Of a DNA stretch of 64,000 nucleotides, positions 25,178 to 33,001 are shown piece after piece. The notes below the pieces were generated by a model, which was given only the letters and a program-made list of their open reading frames with translations, was not told the origin of the DNA and ran no database searches. The stretch spans positions 204,199-268,198 of the forward strand of contig NZ_RXOB02000022.1 in NCBI RefSeq assembly GCF_004143485.2, given 5' to 3'. This DNA comes from Halorussus amylolyticus. GTDB taxonomy: Archaea > Halobacteriota > Halobacteria > Halobacteriales > Haladaptataceae. Every line of letters starts with the position of its first letter. Within the stretch, counting starts at the first letter, position 1. The position numbers and the translations under genes were made by a program.

Positions 25178-25915
25178 CTACTCGCTCACCCCCATGATTT
25201 TCGGGGTCGCGCCGTACGCTTCGGCGAGCGCGGTACTCTCCACGAAGTCGTCGGGACTGCCGTGGAACAGCACCTCGCGGTTCATGCAGAGGACGGTCGA
25301 AGCGCGCTCGACCACCGTCCCAACGTCGTGTTCGATGAGGAGGACGGTCAGGCCGAACTCGTGGAGGTCGGCGAGGAGTTCGAAAAAGGCCGCGACCGAT
25401 TCGGCGTCCACGCCGACCGTGGGTTCGTCGAGCACGAGAAGTTCGGCCTCGGCGGCGAGCGCCCGCGCGATGTACGTTCGCTGGCGCTGGCCGCCCGACA
25501 GGCGCGCCACGCGCCTGTCGGCGAGGTGGCTCATGCCGACGGTTTCGAGCGCCTCGCGCGCCTTCCGGCGGTCGTCCTCGGTGATGCGCCCGAAGCCGAC
25601 GTGGGGGTATCGACCCATCAGCACGGCCTCGCGGACCGTGATGGGCATCTCGGAGGTGTCGGTGGTCACGCTCTGGGCGACGTAGCCGATTCGCTCGCCG
25701 TCGTCGAACGCGGTGGCGTGTTCGCCGAACAGTCTCGCCTCGCCCGAATCGGGTTCGAGCAGGCCGAGCAGGAGTTTCAGCAGCGTGCTCTTGCCCGACC
25801 CGTTCGGGCCGACGATGCCGAGAAATTCGCCCGCCTCCACGGTGAGATTCACGTCCTCGACTACCGGGGTCGCGGTGTAGCCGAACGTGAGGTTCCGAGT
25901 TTCTACGACGTTCAT
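25178..25915 (-). CDS. znuC: Metal ABC transporter ATP-binding protein
   Basis: 245-residue cytoplasmic ATPase that powers the metal importer. Walker A GPNGSGKST (about 37-45), Q-loop IGYVAQSV, signature LSGGQRQR, Walker B LLVLDEPTVG and the switch His in LIEHDVG are all present. The ATG at 25913-25915 overlaps the TGA of the upstream binding-protein gene (ATGA), so translation is coupled. Upstream in-frame codons are inside that gene. Confidence 0.92.
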   Translation of the reverse strand: MNVVETRNLTFGYTATPVVEDVNLTVEAGEFLGIVGPNGSGKSTLLKLLLGLLEPDSGEARLFGEHATAFDDGERIGYVAQSVTTDTSEMPITVREAVLMGRYPHVGFGRITEDDRRKAREALETVGMSHLADRRVARLSGGQRQRTYIARALAAEAELLVLDEPTVGVDAESVAAFFELLADLHEFGLTVLLIEHDVGTVVERASTVLCMNREVLFHGSPDDFVESTALAEAYGATPKIMGVSE

Positions 25916-26949
25916 TCGAAGTTCCTCCAGTCTTCGTGGTCGGCCTCCTCGGGCGTCTTGTTTCCGAGCACGACCTCGAACGTGGGCATGTTGATTTTCC
26001 GCGCGATGTCGGTGTAGCCCCACTCCTGTTCGACCCACTCCTTGCGGACGCCCGCGAACGGCGTCACCGGGAAGTACGCCTCGACCGGCGTCTCGGCCAG
26101 AATCTGCTCGGCGGGCCGACGGCTCTCGAAGACGGCCGCGCCGATGTACCGGATGTCGTTCTCCTCGACCAGTTCCTTCGCGCGCGTCATGTCGGTGGGC
26201 TTCACGTCGTCGCTCGCGGCGAGATTGAAGACGAGGGGGTGCATCTCGACGTCGTAGCGCACCCCGATGTACTGGAAGGCGTTGTGGGCGGCCAACTGGA
26301 CGACCCGCCGGTCGGCGGCGTCGAAGATGGCTTGGTACTCGGCGTTGATATCGTCCAGCACGCCCGCGAACGCGTCGGCGTTCTCGCGCAGACGGCTCTC
26401 AGAGTCGGGGTGGAGGTCCACGAACGCCTCGGTGATATTCTCGACCGACTGCTTGGCGCGCTCGGGGTCGAGCCAGAAGTGTGGGTCCTTGCCGCCGCCG
26501 ACCGCCTCGTCGTCGCCGACGCTCGCGTGGATGTCGATGAGGTCGATGCCCTCGCGGACGTTCACGAGCGCGGTGTCGGCGTCGTCGTCTTCCACCGTCC
26601 GAATCGCGCGGTCGGCCCACGGCTGGAACTCCTCGCCGACGTGGACGAACGCGTCGGCTTCGATGATGTCGCGGGTGACGCTCGCGTCGGGTTCCCACCC
26701 GTGGCCGTGGAGGCCCGCGGGAACGAGATTTTCGACCTCGATTGGGGTTCCGTCCGCGACCTTGCGCGCGAAGTCGTAGAAGCTGAAAAACGACGCGACG
26801 GCCTTGGGTCCCGAGTCGCCTTCGTCGCCCGAGCCGCTTCCGACGACGCCCGAACAGCCAGCGAGTCCGGCCGAGAGCGCGGCCCCGCCAGCCGCGAGGA
26901 CGCGCCGACGCGACCACCCCGTAATCGGGGAGTCCTTCGAATGAGTCAT
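25912..26949 (-). CDS. znuA: Metal ABC transporter substrate-binding lipoprotein
   Basis: 345-residue metal-binding protein of the ZnuA/TroA cluster. It has a Tat lipoprotein signal: SRRRVLAAGG at 13-22 and lipobox LAGC with Cys32. Likely ligands are His in GLHGHGWEPD, His in DPHFWLDP, His in QLAAHNAF and the Asp/His-rich region after it (VEMHPLV). It lacks the long His-rich loop of typical zinc ZnuA, having only a short acidic DDEAVGGGKD, so Mn or Fe remains possible. First gene of the operon, with a DtxR/MntR-like palindrome upstream. Confidence 0.88.
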   Translation of the reverse strand: MTHSKDSPITGWSRRRVLAAGGAALSAGLAGCSGVVGSGSGDEGDSGPKAVASFFSFYDFARKVADGTPIEVENLVPAGLHGHGWEPDASVTRDIIEADAFVHVGEEFQPWADRAIRTVEDDDADTALVNVREGIDLIDIHASVGDDEAVGGGKDPHFWLDPERAKQSVENITEAFVDLHPDSESRLRENADAFAGVLDDINAEYQAIFDAADRRVVQLAAHNAFQYIGVRYDVEMHPLVFNLAASDDVKPTDMTRAKELVEENDIRYIGAAVFESRRPAEQILAETPVEAYFPVTPFAGVRKEWVEQEWGYTDIARKINMPTFEVVLGNKTPEEADHEDWRNFE

Positions 26950-26964
26950 GCTTGCACGGTAGTA

Positions 26965-27019
26965 GTCCCTCCTAAGTATTTAGTTCCTTCTGTCGAACCC
27001 AAAGTTTAGACGTGTCTAA
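26965..27019 (-). promoter_or_regulatory. Metal transporter promoter with DtxR/MntR-like palindrome
   Basis: The minus-strand start at 26949 is preceded by an AT-rich TATA-type box around 26968-26982 (CTAAGTATTTAG on the plus strand), spaced for a leaderless message. Upstream of it is TTAGACGTGTCTAA (27006-27019), two 6-bp arms around GT. The half-site resembles DtxR/MntR/SirR boxes and differs from the iron boxes at 6467-6501 mainly in GAC versus GGC. Metal-dependent repression is inferred. Confidence 0.6.
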
Positions 27020-27145
27020 TTCTCTCGGGCGAACGCTCTGACATGACGATTCAACGAACGGTCTTCTCCCACTCAGAACGCGCGTTCCGAATTTGGGAAG
27101 AATAGTTAAGGGTTCGAAAGTGGTGCTTCGGACGGGGGAGAACCA

Positions 27146-27805
27146 ATGGCAGACGACGACCGACGACACGGCTCAGGAAGCGTCGAACCGGGCGACACCA
27201 GCAAGCGCGTGGGAATGGAGGCGCTCCGCGAACGCGGACTCGACCCGGAGGAACTCCGCGAGCGACTCATCGACGCTGTCGGTGCGGAGTTCAGCACGTA
27301 CTACTACTACACGAATCTTCGGATGCACCTCGCGGGCCACGAGGACTACAAGGAGATTACCGAGGACGCCCGTCTCGAAGACAGGGCGCACTTCGAACTG
27401 GTCGCGCCCAGGGTGTACGAACTCGGCGGAAGCCTCCCGGCCGACATCGGCGACTTCATGGACCGGGCGTCGTGCCCGCACGCGGAACTGCCGGTGCCGA
27501 TGGAGGGGGGTTCGCCCGACCCCGCGGACCTCGACGCCGAGAGCATCCTCGAAGTCCTGCTGGAGGCCGAGCGGTGTGCCATCCGGACGTGGAGCGAAAT
27601 CTGCGACATGACCCACGGCAAAGACCCGCGAACGTACGACATGGCGAGTCGTATCCTGCAGGAGGAAATCGAACACGAGGCGTGGTTCGTGGAACTTCTC
27701 AGCATGGAGCGCGACGGCGAAATCAATCCCGCAGGCCACTTCGTCCGGGGCGAACCCGGCGACGCGCCGTACTCCACGAACCGGCGCATCAACGACTCGG
27801 CGTAG
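27146..27805 (+). CDS. Dps-like (DPSL) ferritin-family protein
   Basis: 219-residue four-helix-bundle protein of the ferritin superfamily, expected to oxidise and store iron or remove peroxide. Di-iron ligands are visible: Glu in [15 protein letters not shown], the E-x-x-H pair in LEDRAHFE, Glu in [11 protein letters not shown] and the E-x-x-H pair in EEIEHEAW. Cysteines in ASCPHAE and [12 protein letters not shown] fit the thioferritin (DPSL) subgroup, where they form a disulfide. A TATA-like AATAGTTAAGG at about 27102 suits a leaderless start. It is divergent from the metal importer, sharing the regulatory region. Confidence 0.82.
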   Translation: MADDDRRHGSGSVEPGDTSKRVGMEALRERGLDPEELRERLIDAVGAEFSTYYYYTNLRMHLAGHEDYKEITEDARLEDRAHFELVAPRVYELGGSLPADIGDFMDRASCPHAELPVPMEGGSPDPADLDAESILEVLLEAERCAIRTWSEICDMTHGKDPRTYDMASRILQEEIEHEAWFVELLSMERDGEINPAGHFVRGEPGDAPYSTNRRINDSA

Positions 27806-27843
27806 CGTCGATACCGTCGAATTGGCGTGGCAGGCGTCTCGGC

Positions 27844-27878
27844 GGGCGACGATTCGGCGTGACGCCGAATCGTCGCCC
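27844..27878. terminator. 16-bp perfect hairpin after DPSL gene
   Basis: GGGCGACGATTCGGCG, loop TGA, exact complement, 38 bp after the DPSL stop. It ends with CCCTTCG and no T-run. It separates the ferritin gene from the 2Fe-2S gene and probably marks the 3' end of the former. Confidence 0.55.
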
Positions 27879-27944
27879 TTCGAGGCTCACACGCCACTCG
27901 CAAAGGCCGACACGCTCATTCGTTTTTGGACGCTATTCGATTGC

Positions 27945-28307
27945 GTGAGTAGCCACACAGTCGTCGTCGAGGTGCCCGAAGACTGCGACGTGGACGAGGC
28001 GGGAACGACGGTCGAACTCGAAGTCGGCGACTCGGAGTACGTCCTCGCAGCCGCGCGCGAGGCGGGCGTCTGGCTCCCCGCCGACTGCCAGCAAGGGTGG
28101 TGTACCACTTGCGCGGCCGAACTGCTCGAAGGCGAGGTGGACCAGTCGGACGCCCGGCGGTACTACGAGGCCGACGCCGAGGCGAACCTGATTCTGACCT
28201 GCGTCGCCAAACCCCGGTCGAACCTCCGGATTCGGGCGTGCCAGGAGGCGGCGATGCTCGACCACCGCGCCGAACACGACAAGCCCCCGGGTCGGTCGAA
28301 ACGGTGA
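27945..28307 (+). CDS. 2Fe-2S ferredoxin
   Basis: 120-residue plant-type 2Fe-2S ferredoxin, a small electron carrier. The cluster ligands are in DCQQGWCTTCAAEL (Cys-x4-Cys-x2-Cys) and LTCVAKP, the typical C-x4-C-x2-C-x(about 29)-C pattern. The GTG at 27945 gives MSSHTVVVEVPEDC, matching the usual start of the fold; upstream in-frame ATG codons include hairpin DNA. The C-terminal Arg/His/Lys-rich tail is unusual for an acidic proteome. No reductase is adjacent. Confidence 0.88.
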   Translation: MSSHTVVVEVPEDCDVDEAGTTVELEVGDSEYVLAAAREAGVWLPADCQQGWCTTCAAELLEGEVDQSDARRYYEADAEANLILTCVAKPRSNLRIRACQEAAMLDHRAEHDKPPGRSKR

Positions 28308-28360
28308 CGCCGAACGGGCCGGCCGCAATCCAAATCCCCGAGCGCGTCGTAGCTCCGGAC

Positions 28361-28855
28361 ATGAAGTATCTCGTCGCGGTGGACGGTTCCGAATCCAGCA
28401 TGGACGCCGTGCGCTACGCGGCCGAGCAGGCCGCGGCGACCGGCGCGACGGTCGCCGCGGTCACGGTGGTCGTCCCCGAGCAGTACTTCACGGGCGGCGA
28501 CGACCCGCCGACGAGCTACGCCGAGGCCGACGAGGAGTTCGTGACCGAGGACATCGAGGACGCCGAGACCGAAGCCCAAGAAATTCTGGACGAGGCCGAG
28601 GAAATCGGCGAGGAGACCGGGGTCGAAGTCGAGACCGGGATGCTGTACGGCGAACCGGTGGACGAACTGGTCGAGTACGCCGAAGGGCGTCGCTCTTCGA
28701 ACAGTCGGACGCGGTCCGACGACGCCGAGCGAGAGTCGTTCGACGCCATCTTCGTCGGCCACCGCGGTCTCTCCGAGGAGTACGAGGGACTGGTCGGAAG
28801 CACCGCCAAGGACATCGTGGGCCGGGCCAGCGTGCCCGTGACCGTGGTTCGGTAG
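28361..28855 (+). CDS. Universal stress protein (UspA family)
   Basis: 164-residue UspA-type protein. The N-terminal strand [18 protein letters not shown] and the C-terminal ATP-binding motif [20 protein letters not shown], with the G-2x-G-9x-G(S/T) spacing, are present, so ATP binding is likely. Between them is a strongly acidic helix. The ATG at 28361 is the first Met giving the family's canonical start. Stress role inferred from the family. Confidence 0.9.
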   Translation: MKYLVAVDGSESSMDAVRYAAEQAAATGATVAAVTVVVPEQYFTGGDDPPTSYAEADEEFVTEDIEDAETEAQEILDEAEEIGEETGVEVETGMLYGEPVDELVEYAEGRRSSNSRTRSDDAERESFDAIFVGHRGLSEEYEGLVGSTAKDIVGRASVPVTVVR

Positions 28856-28904
28856 CTCTGCCACCTCCGGTATCCTGATACGGGGGCGGGTCGTCGGACG
28901 GGGT

Positions 28905-30206
28905 ATGGACGTAGAGATTTCGCCCTCGACGCTCTCGGGGGTCGCGCGAGCGCCCTCCTCGAAGAGCTACACGCACCGAGCGATTCTGGCCGCGGGCTAC
29001 TCCGGCGGCGCGTTGGTGTACGACCCCCTCGTGAGCGCCGACACCAAGGCGACGATGCGAGCCGTCGAAGCCTTCGGCGGGGACGTCACCCGCGAGTCCG
29101 ACCACCTCGACGTGGACGGCTTCGACGGCCGCCCGGCGGTCCCGGCCGACGTGCTCGACTGCGGAAACAGCGGGACCACGATGCGCCTCGTGACCGGGGC
29201 GGCCGCACTCGCCGACGGCGCGACCGTGCTGACCGGCGATGGCTCCCTGCGCTCGCGACCCCACGGGCCGCTCCTCTCGGCCATCGAGGACCTCGGCGGG
29301 CGCGCCGAGAGCACGCGAAACAACGGGCAGGCCCCGCTCGTCGTCGGCGGTCCGCTCTCGGGCGGGTCGGTGTCGATGCCCGGCGACGTGTCCTCGCAGT
29401 TCGTCTCGGCCCTGCTGATGGCCGGGGCGGTCACCGACGAGGGCATCGAAATCGAACTCGAAACCGAACTCAAGTCCGCGCCGTACGTCGATATCACGCT
29501 CGAACTCCTCGACGAGTTCGGCGTCGAGACCGAGAAGACCGCCGACAGCTACCGCGTCGAGGGCGGTCAGTTCTACGAACCCGAGGACGGCGAGTACCAC
29601 GTCCCCGGCGACTTCTCCTCGATTTCGTACCTGCTCGCGGCGGGCGCAATCGCGGCCGCGGAAGACGAAGGCGACGACGGCGCGGTGCGCGTCAGGGGCG
29701 CGTACCCGAGCGCGCAGGGCGACTCGAAAATCGTCGGCATCCTCGACCGGATGGGCGCGGACGTGGACTGGAACCGCGACGACGGCGTGATTACGGTCGA
29801 GAGGTCCGACCTCTCGGGCGTCGAGGTGGACGTGGGCGACACTCCCGACCTCCTGCCGACCATCGCGGCGCTCGGCGCTGTCGCGGACGGAGAGACCCGA
29901 ATCGTCAACTGCGAACACGTCCGGTACAAGGAGACCGACCGGGTGAGCGCGATGGCCGAGGAACTCCGTCACCTCGGCGCGGAGACCGAGGAGACACAAG
30001 ACACCCTCACGATTCGGGGCGACGAGTCCACGCTGGAGGGCGGCGTCGTGGACGGCCGGGGCGACCACCGAGTCGTGATGTCGCTCGCGGTGGCGGCGCT
30101 CGCGGGGTCGGGACCGACGATGATTTCGGACGCAGAACACGTGGACGTGTCGTTTCCGAACTTCTTCGACGTGCTGTACGACCTCGGTGCGACCGTCGAG
30201 CGGTAG
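28905..30206 (+). CDS. aroA: 3-phosphoshikimate 1-carboxyvinyltransferase (EPSP synthase)
   Basis: 433-residue enzyme of the shikimate pathway joining shikimate-3-phosphate and phosphoenolpyruvate. Signature blocks are present: [14 protein letters not shown] (PEP-binding Lys/Arg), [31 protein letters not shown] and [15 protein letters not shown]. Length fits the family. A 49-bp gap separates it from the UspA gene. Together with tyrA at 15.7 kb it serves aromatic amino acid synthesis, though the two are not linked. Confidence 0.96.
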   Translation: MDVEISPSTLSGVARAPSSKSYTHRAILAAGYSGGALVYDPLVSADTKATMRAVEAFGGDVTRESDHLDVDGFDGRPAVPADVLDCGNSGTTMRLVTGAAALADGATVLTGDGSLRSRPHGPLLSAIEDLGGRAESTRNNGQAPLVVGGPLSGGSVSMPGDVSSQFVSALLMAGAVTDEGIEIELETELKSAPYVDITLELLDEFGVETEKTADSYRVEGGQFYEPEDGEYHVPGDFSSISYLLAAGAIAAAEDEGDDGAVRVRGAYPSAQGDSKIVGILDRMGADVDWNRDDGVITVERSDLSGVEVDVGDTPDLLPTIAALGAVADGETRIVNCEHVRYKETDRVSAMAEELRHLGAETEETQDTLTIRGDESTLEGGVVDGRGDHRVVMSLAVAALAGSGPTMISDAEHVDVSFPNFFDVLYDLGATVER

Positions 30207-30231
30207 TCGAGTCGCCGCGTTCGCCCTCGGA

Positions 30232-30420
30232 CTACTCGTCGCGGGACCGCTTCGCGAGTCGGTAGCCGACCATCGTCCCGGCCATCGACGCAATCTTTCC
30301 GTAGAGGTTCTTCTTGTACTGTCGGTCCCTATCGTCGCGTTTCGACGCGACGTACCCGCCGAGTAGCGCCGCGAAGAAGCTTATCACGATATGCGTGCGG
30401 AGGCTGATTCGGAGCGACAT
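30232..30420 (-). CDS. Small basic membrane-associated protein
   Basis: 62-residue protein with one hydrophobic helix (about 10-26: IVISFFAALLGGYVA) and a basic tail with KRDDRDRQYKKNLYG and LAKRSRDE, unusual for an acidic proteome. Convergent with aroA. It starts at the ATG at 30418-30420, divergent from the zinc-ribbon gene across a strong hairpin. Function unknown; kept because the start, length and haloarchaeal-like sequence look genuine. Confidence 0.55.
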   Translation of the reverse strand: MSLRISLRTHIVISFFAALLGGYVASKRDDRDRQYKKNLYGKIASMAGTMVGYRLAKRSRDE

Positions 30421-30470
30421 ACCGAATCGTCTTCGGCCGCGAGTAAAGTGATTTCGGTTGACACGAACGG

Positions 30471-30533
30471 CGGTTCGACCCGGTCGGCGGGCGAGCGCCC
30501 GCCGACCGGGCCGAACCGCCGAACCGCTTTTTT
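30471..30533 (+). terminator. 23-bp near-perfect hairpin followed by T6
   Basis: Arms at 30471-30493 and 30496-30518 (CGGTTCG...GGCGGGCG and complement, one A/G mismatch, 2-nt loop), followed 10 nt later by TTTTTT (30528-30533). This is terminator-like on the plus strand, but it lies between two divergent gene starts. It could stop read-through from aroA into the zinc-ribbon gene, act as an attenuator in a leader, or serve as an operator. Confidence 0.5.
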
Positions 30534-30556
30534 CGGTGCGCGAGATACTCACTCGT

Positions 30557-30721
30557 ATGTCTCCGGCGACGCACACCTGCACCTGCGGAGCGAGGCTTCG
30601 ATACAAGCAAGACCTCACGAAAGAGCAGGCGGGGGTCTATCCGACGTGGAAGTGCAAGGACTGCGGGACGCCGGTCCCCGGACAAATCGCCGAGCGGATT
30701 CGCCACCAGCATCCGTCGTAG
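30557..30721 (+). CDS. Small zinc-ribbon-like protein
   Basis: 54-residue protein with four cysteines in CTCGARLRY (Cys-x-Cys) and WKCKDCGTPVPG (Cys-x2-Cys), plus His near both ends, fitting a single zinc ribbon. The ATG at 30557 is used because upstream codons run through the GC hairpin. Such mini zinc-finger proteins are common in haloarchaea and often regulatory, but the role here is unknown. Confidence 0.7.
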   Translation: MSPATHTCTCGARLRYKQDLTKEQAGVYPTWKCKDCGTPVPGQIAERIRHQHPS

Positions 30722-30789
30722 TCGCCTCTGGCGGCAGTCTAACTGTAGAACCGTCACCGCTTTTAGTTCGGCAGTCGAATCGCTGACAG

Positions 30790-32070
30790 ATGCTTCGAAC
30801 AGACGCCGCCGACGCGCTGTTGGCCGAGCACAGCGAAGACGGCTGTCTCTTCCCGGACTACGACGGCTACTGCCTCGGAAACGTTCCTCACACGGTCACC
30901 TCGGTACTGGGGTGTGACACCGGCCGAACGCTCCCGGCCGACGCGCTCGCTGGCGTGGCTACAGATGTCGGGACCGTCCTCGTCGTGCTGGTGGACGGGT
31001 TCGGATTCGAGCAGTGGCGGCGCGAGCGCGACTGCCACGCCTTTTTGGACCGCCTCTCGGCCGAGGCCCGAGTCACCCCGCTCACGTCTATCTACCCGAG
31101 CGAAACCGCCGCCGCGATGAACACGTTCCACAGCGGGTCGCTCCCCGCCGAACACGGCGTCATCGGGTGGAACGTCTACGAACCGACCGCGGACGAGTCG
31201 TTCGAGGCGCTTCCGTTCGTGACCAAGGACGGCGAGCGCCCGGCGCGCGTCGCCCCGGAAGACGTTGCCAACGCGACTTCGCTCTACACCGAACTCGCCG
31301 ACGCTGGCGTCGCGTGCCACCACGTCGTTCCCTTCAAATCGACGAGCGAGGGCGCGACAGCCCACACCTACGAGTCGCTCGACGGCTTTCCCGAGCGACT
31401 CCGGGATGCGCTCGACGCCGCCCGCGACGAGGCCGATAGCGAAGTCGAGGGCGGGGGAGGCGAGCGCGCGCGTTCGTACTGCTTCGCCTACCTCGACCAC
31501 GTGGACCACGCGGCTCACCATTCCGGGACGAACTCGACGGACTACCGCGAGACGGTCGGCGAGGTGTTCGACACGCTCTCGAAGGCGCTCTCGGCGCTCG
31601 ACCGCGGTGTGGCCGAAGACACCCTGCTCGTAGTGACCGCCGACCACGGCCACGTGAACACCGACCCCGAGCGAAACGTGAATCTGGACGACTTCGATAC
31701 GGTCCTCGATTCGCTCCGGCGACACGCCGACGGCACGCCGGTTCGGTTCTCGGGAAGCCCGCGAAACGTGCACCTCCACCTACAGGACGGCAGGGACGCC
31801 GAGGTCGAGTCGGCTATGCGCGAAAATCTGGACGCGCAAGTGTTCTCGCGGGCGGAAGTCCTCGACCGCGACCTGTTCGGCGACGTGGCTCCCTCCGAGA
31901 CGTTCCGCCGACGACTCGGCGACGTGGTGGTCTCTCACCGCGACCTGTCGGTCTGGTACGGCGACGCAGAACCTGAGGAGATGGAGCTAATCGGGATGCA
32001 CGGCGGTCTGAACCCCGAGGAGATGTTGATTCCATTCGCGGTGGGGCGGGTCGCCGAACTGGTGAACTAG
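30790..32070 (+). CDS. Alkaline phosphatase superfamily protein (nucleotide pyrophosphatase-like)
   Basis: 426-residue soluble metal-dependent phosphohydrolase. The first metal Asp is in VLVVLVDGFGFEQW, the Thr nucleophile region is SIYPSETAAAMNTFHSG, and the metal ligands include YLDHVDHAAHHSG (Asp/His) and VTADHGHVN. The C-terminus has GMHGGLNPEEMLIPF. This resembles archaeal phosphoglycerate-mutase/type I phosphodiesterase members, so a phosphodiester or pyrophosphate substrate is likely. It has no signal peptide. Its last 4 bp overlap the end of the convergent DUF2797 gene. Confidence 0.82.
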   Translation: MLRTDAADALLAEHSEDGCLFPDYDGYCLGNVPHTVTSVLGCDTGRTLPADALAGVATDVGTVLVVLVDGFGFEQWRRERDCHAFLDRLSAEARVTPLTSIYPSETAAAMNTFHSGSLPAEHGVIGWNVYEPTADESFEALPFVTKDGERPARVAPEDVANATSLYTELADAGVACHHVVPFKSTSEGATAHTYESLDGFPERLRDALDAARDEADSEVEGGGGERARSYCFAYLDHVDHAAHHSGTNSTDYRETVGEVFDTLSKALSALDRGVAEDTLLVVTADHGHVNTDPERNVNLDDFDTVLDSLRRHADGTPVRFSGSPRNVHLHLQDGRDAEVESAMRENLDAQVFSRAEVLDRDLFGDVAPSETFRRRLGDVVVSHRDLSVWYGDAEPEEMELIGMHGGLNPEEMLIPFAVGRVAELVN

Positions 32071-32822
32071 AACGCGCCCAGACTCGACTGCAATTCCCGG
32101 TCGCTCGCTTCGGCTCGGACCTCGTAGCCCACCAAATCTCGGAGGTCCACGGCGTACGTCGTGCCGCCGCGTTCGAGGACAAATACGCGGCCCTGCACGC
32201 CGACCACCTCGCCGGTGACCACCGTCTCGGGGACCGCGCCAGATTTCAGCTCGAAGCCGTAGTCGAAGTCGAACGTCTCCTCGTGGTCGAACGCCGCGAG
32301 CGTGTCGGACCACGCCGACTCGTCCACCGACCGGTGGAGGCCCGCGATTTTGTCGGGGACGCGCACCCGGTCGGTGTACTCGCGGGCGATTCGGGCCTCG
32401 ATTTCGCGGGCGATGCGTCCGTTCGAGACGGTTCGGAGGTGCGCGGCCCTGTCCGCGCCCTGCTCGCGCAGGCGGGTGCGGAGCCGCCACGCGCGGGTGA
32501 CGCCCACCTTGAACGTCGCGGGCGCGAATGCCGCGAGGTAGATGGCGTGGTCGTCGTAGCAGTCCATCTCGTCCTTGAGGCAGGTGCCGGTACACCGAGC
32601 GCACACCCACGTCGAGGTGTGAGCGTCGCAGTAGGGCGTGTCGCCCTCGTCACAGGCGCGGTGGCCCGTTTCGTCGGTGACTCCGGCGCAGTGGCGTTTC
32701 CCGAGCGAGTAGGCGAGATTCCGACCGGCTTCCAGCGGTTCGCGGGTCACGCGTCCGGTGTCAGCAACGCGGAGCGCGGGTCGGCGGTCGTCGCGTTCGG
32801 TTTCGTAGCCGACGACTTGCAC
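32067..32822 (-). CDS. DUF2797 family protein
   Basis: 251-residue protein. The GTG at 32822 gives an N-terminus (MQVVGYETERDDRRPALRV) that fits the family; upstream codons do not. An N-terminal beta domain is followed by a Cys/His-rich zinc region (RHCAGVTDETGHRACDEG, YCDAHTSTWVCARCTG, TCLKDEMDC). Next comes a module, HAIYLAAFAPATFKVGVTR, then Arg-x-EQGA, which looks like a GIY-YIG nuclease core (Tyr, Lys-Val-Gly, Arg, later Glu). DUF2797 has no settled function. A TATA-like element about 27 nt upstream suits a leaderless GTG start. Confidence 0.78.
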   Translation of the reverse strand: MQVVGYETERDDRRPALRVADTGRVTREPLEAGRNLAYSLGKRHCAGVTDETGHRACDEGDTPYCDAHTSTWVCARCTGTCLKDEMDCYDDHAIYLAAFAPATFKVGVTRAWRLRTRLREQGADRAAHLRTVSNGRIAREIEARIAREYTDRVRVPDKIAGLHRSVDESAWSDTLAAFDHEETFDFDYGFELKSGAVPETVVTGEVVGVQGRVFVLERGGTTYAVDLRDLVGYEVRAEASDRELQSSLGAF

Positions 32823-32904
32823 GCGTTCGGCTAGGCGGTGGCTCGCTAAAGGCGTACCGCTCGGTCGGTATCGTCGTCGCATCTGTCGAAATCGAGGAGA
32901 TGCC

Positions 32905-32975
32905 GTCCACACCTTTAATATTTCAATAGTATTTTTCTGTAAGTAAGACTTATATTGCGATGGTTTTATTTTATG
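32905..32975 (+). promoter_or_regulatory. AT-rich promoter of the subtilase gene
   Basis: An unusually AT-rich stretch with TTTAATATTTCAATAG near 32912, CTTATATT near 32950 and TTTTATTTTATG near 32964. The last box is spaced about 30 nt from the GTG at 33002, giving a leaderless message. The upstream in-frame ATG at 32960 would lie inside this promoter-like DNA, which is why it is not preferred. Confidence 0.5.
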
Positions 32976-33001
32976 GATGTATAGTAACTAACGGCAAAGG
33001 T

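Noticed and set aside
32960..33001. Earlier ATG for the subtilase
   Set aside because: Its codons are promoter-like AT-rich DNA and the TATA spacing fits the GTG at 33002; kept only as an alternative.
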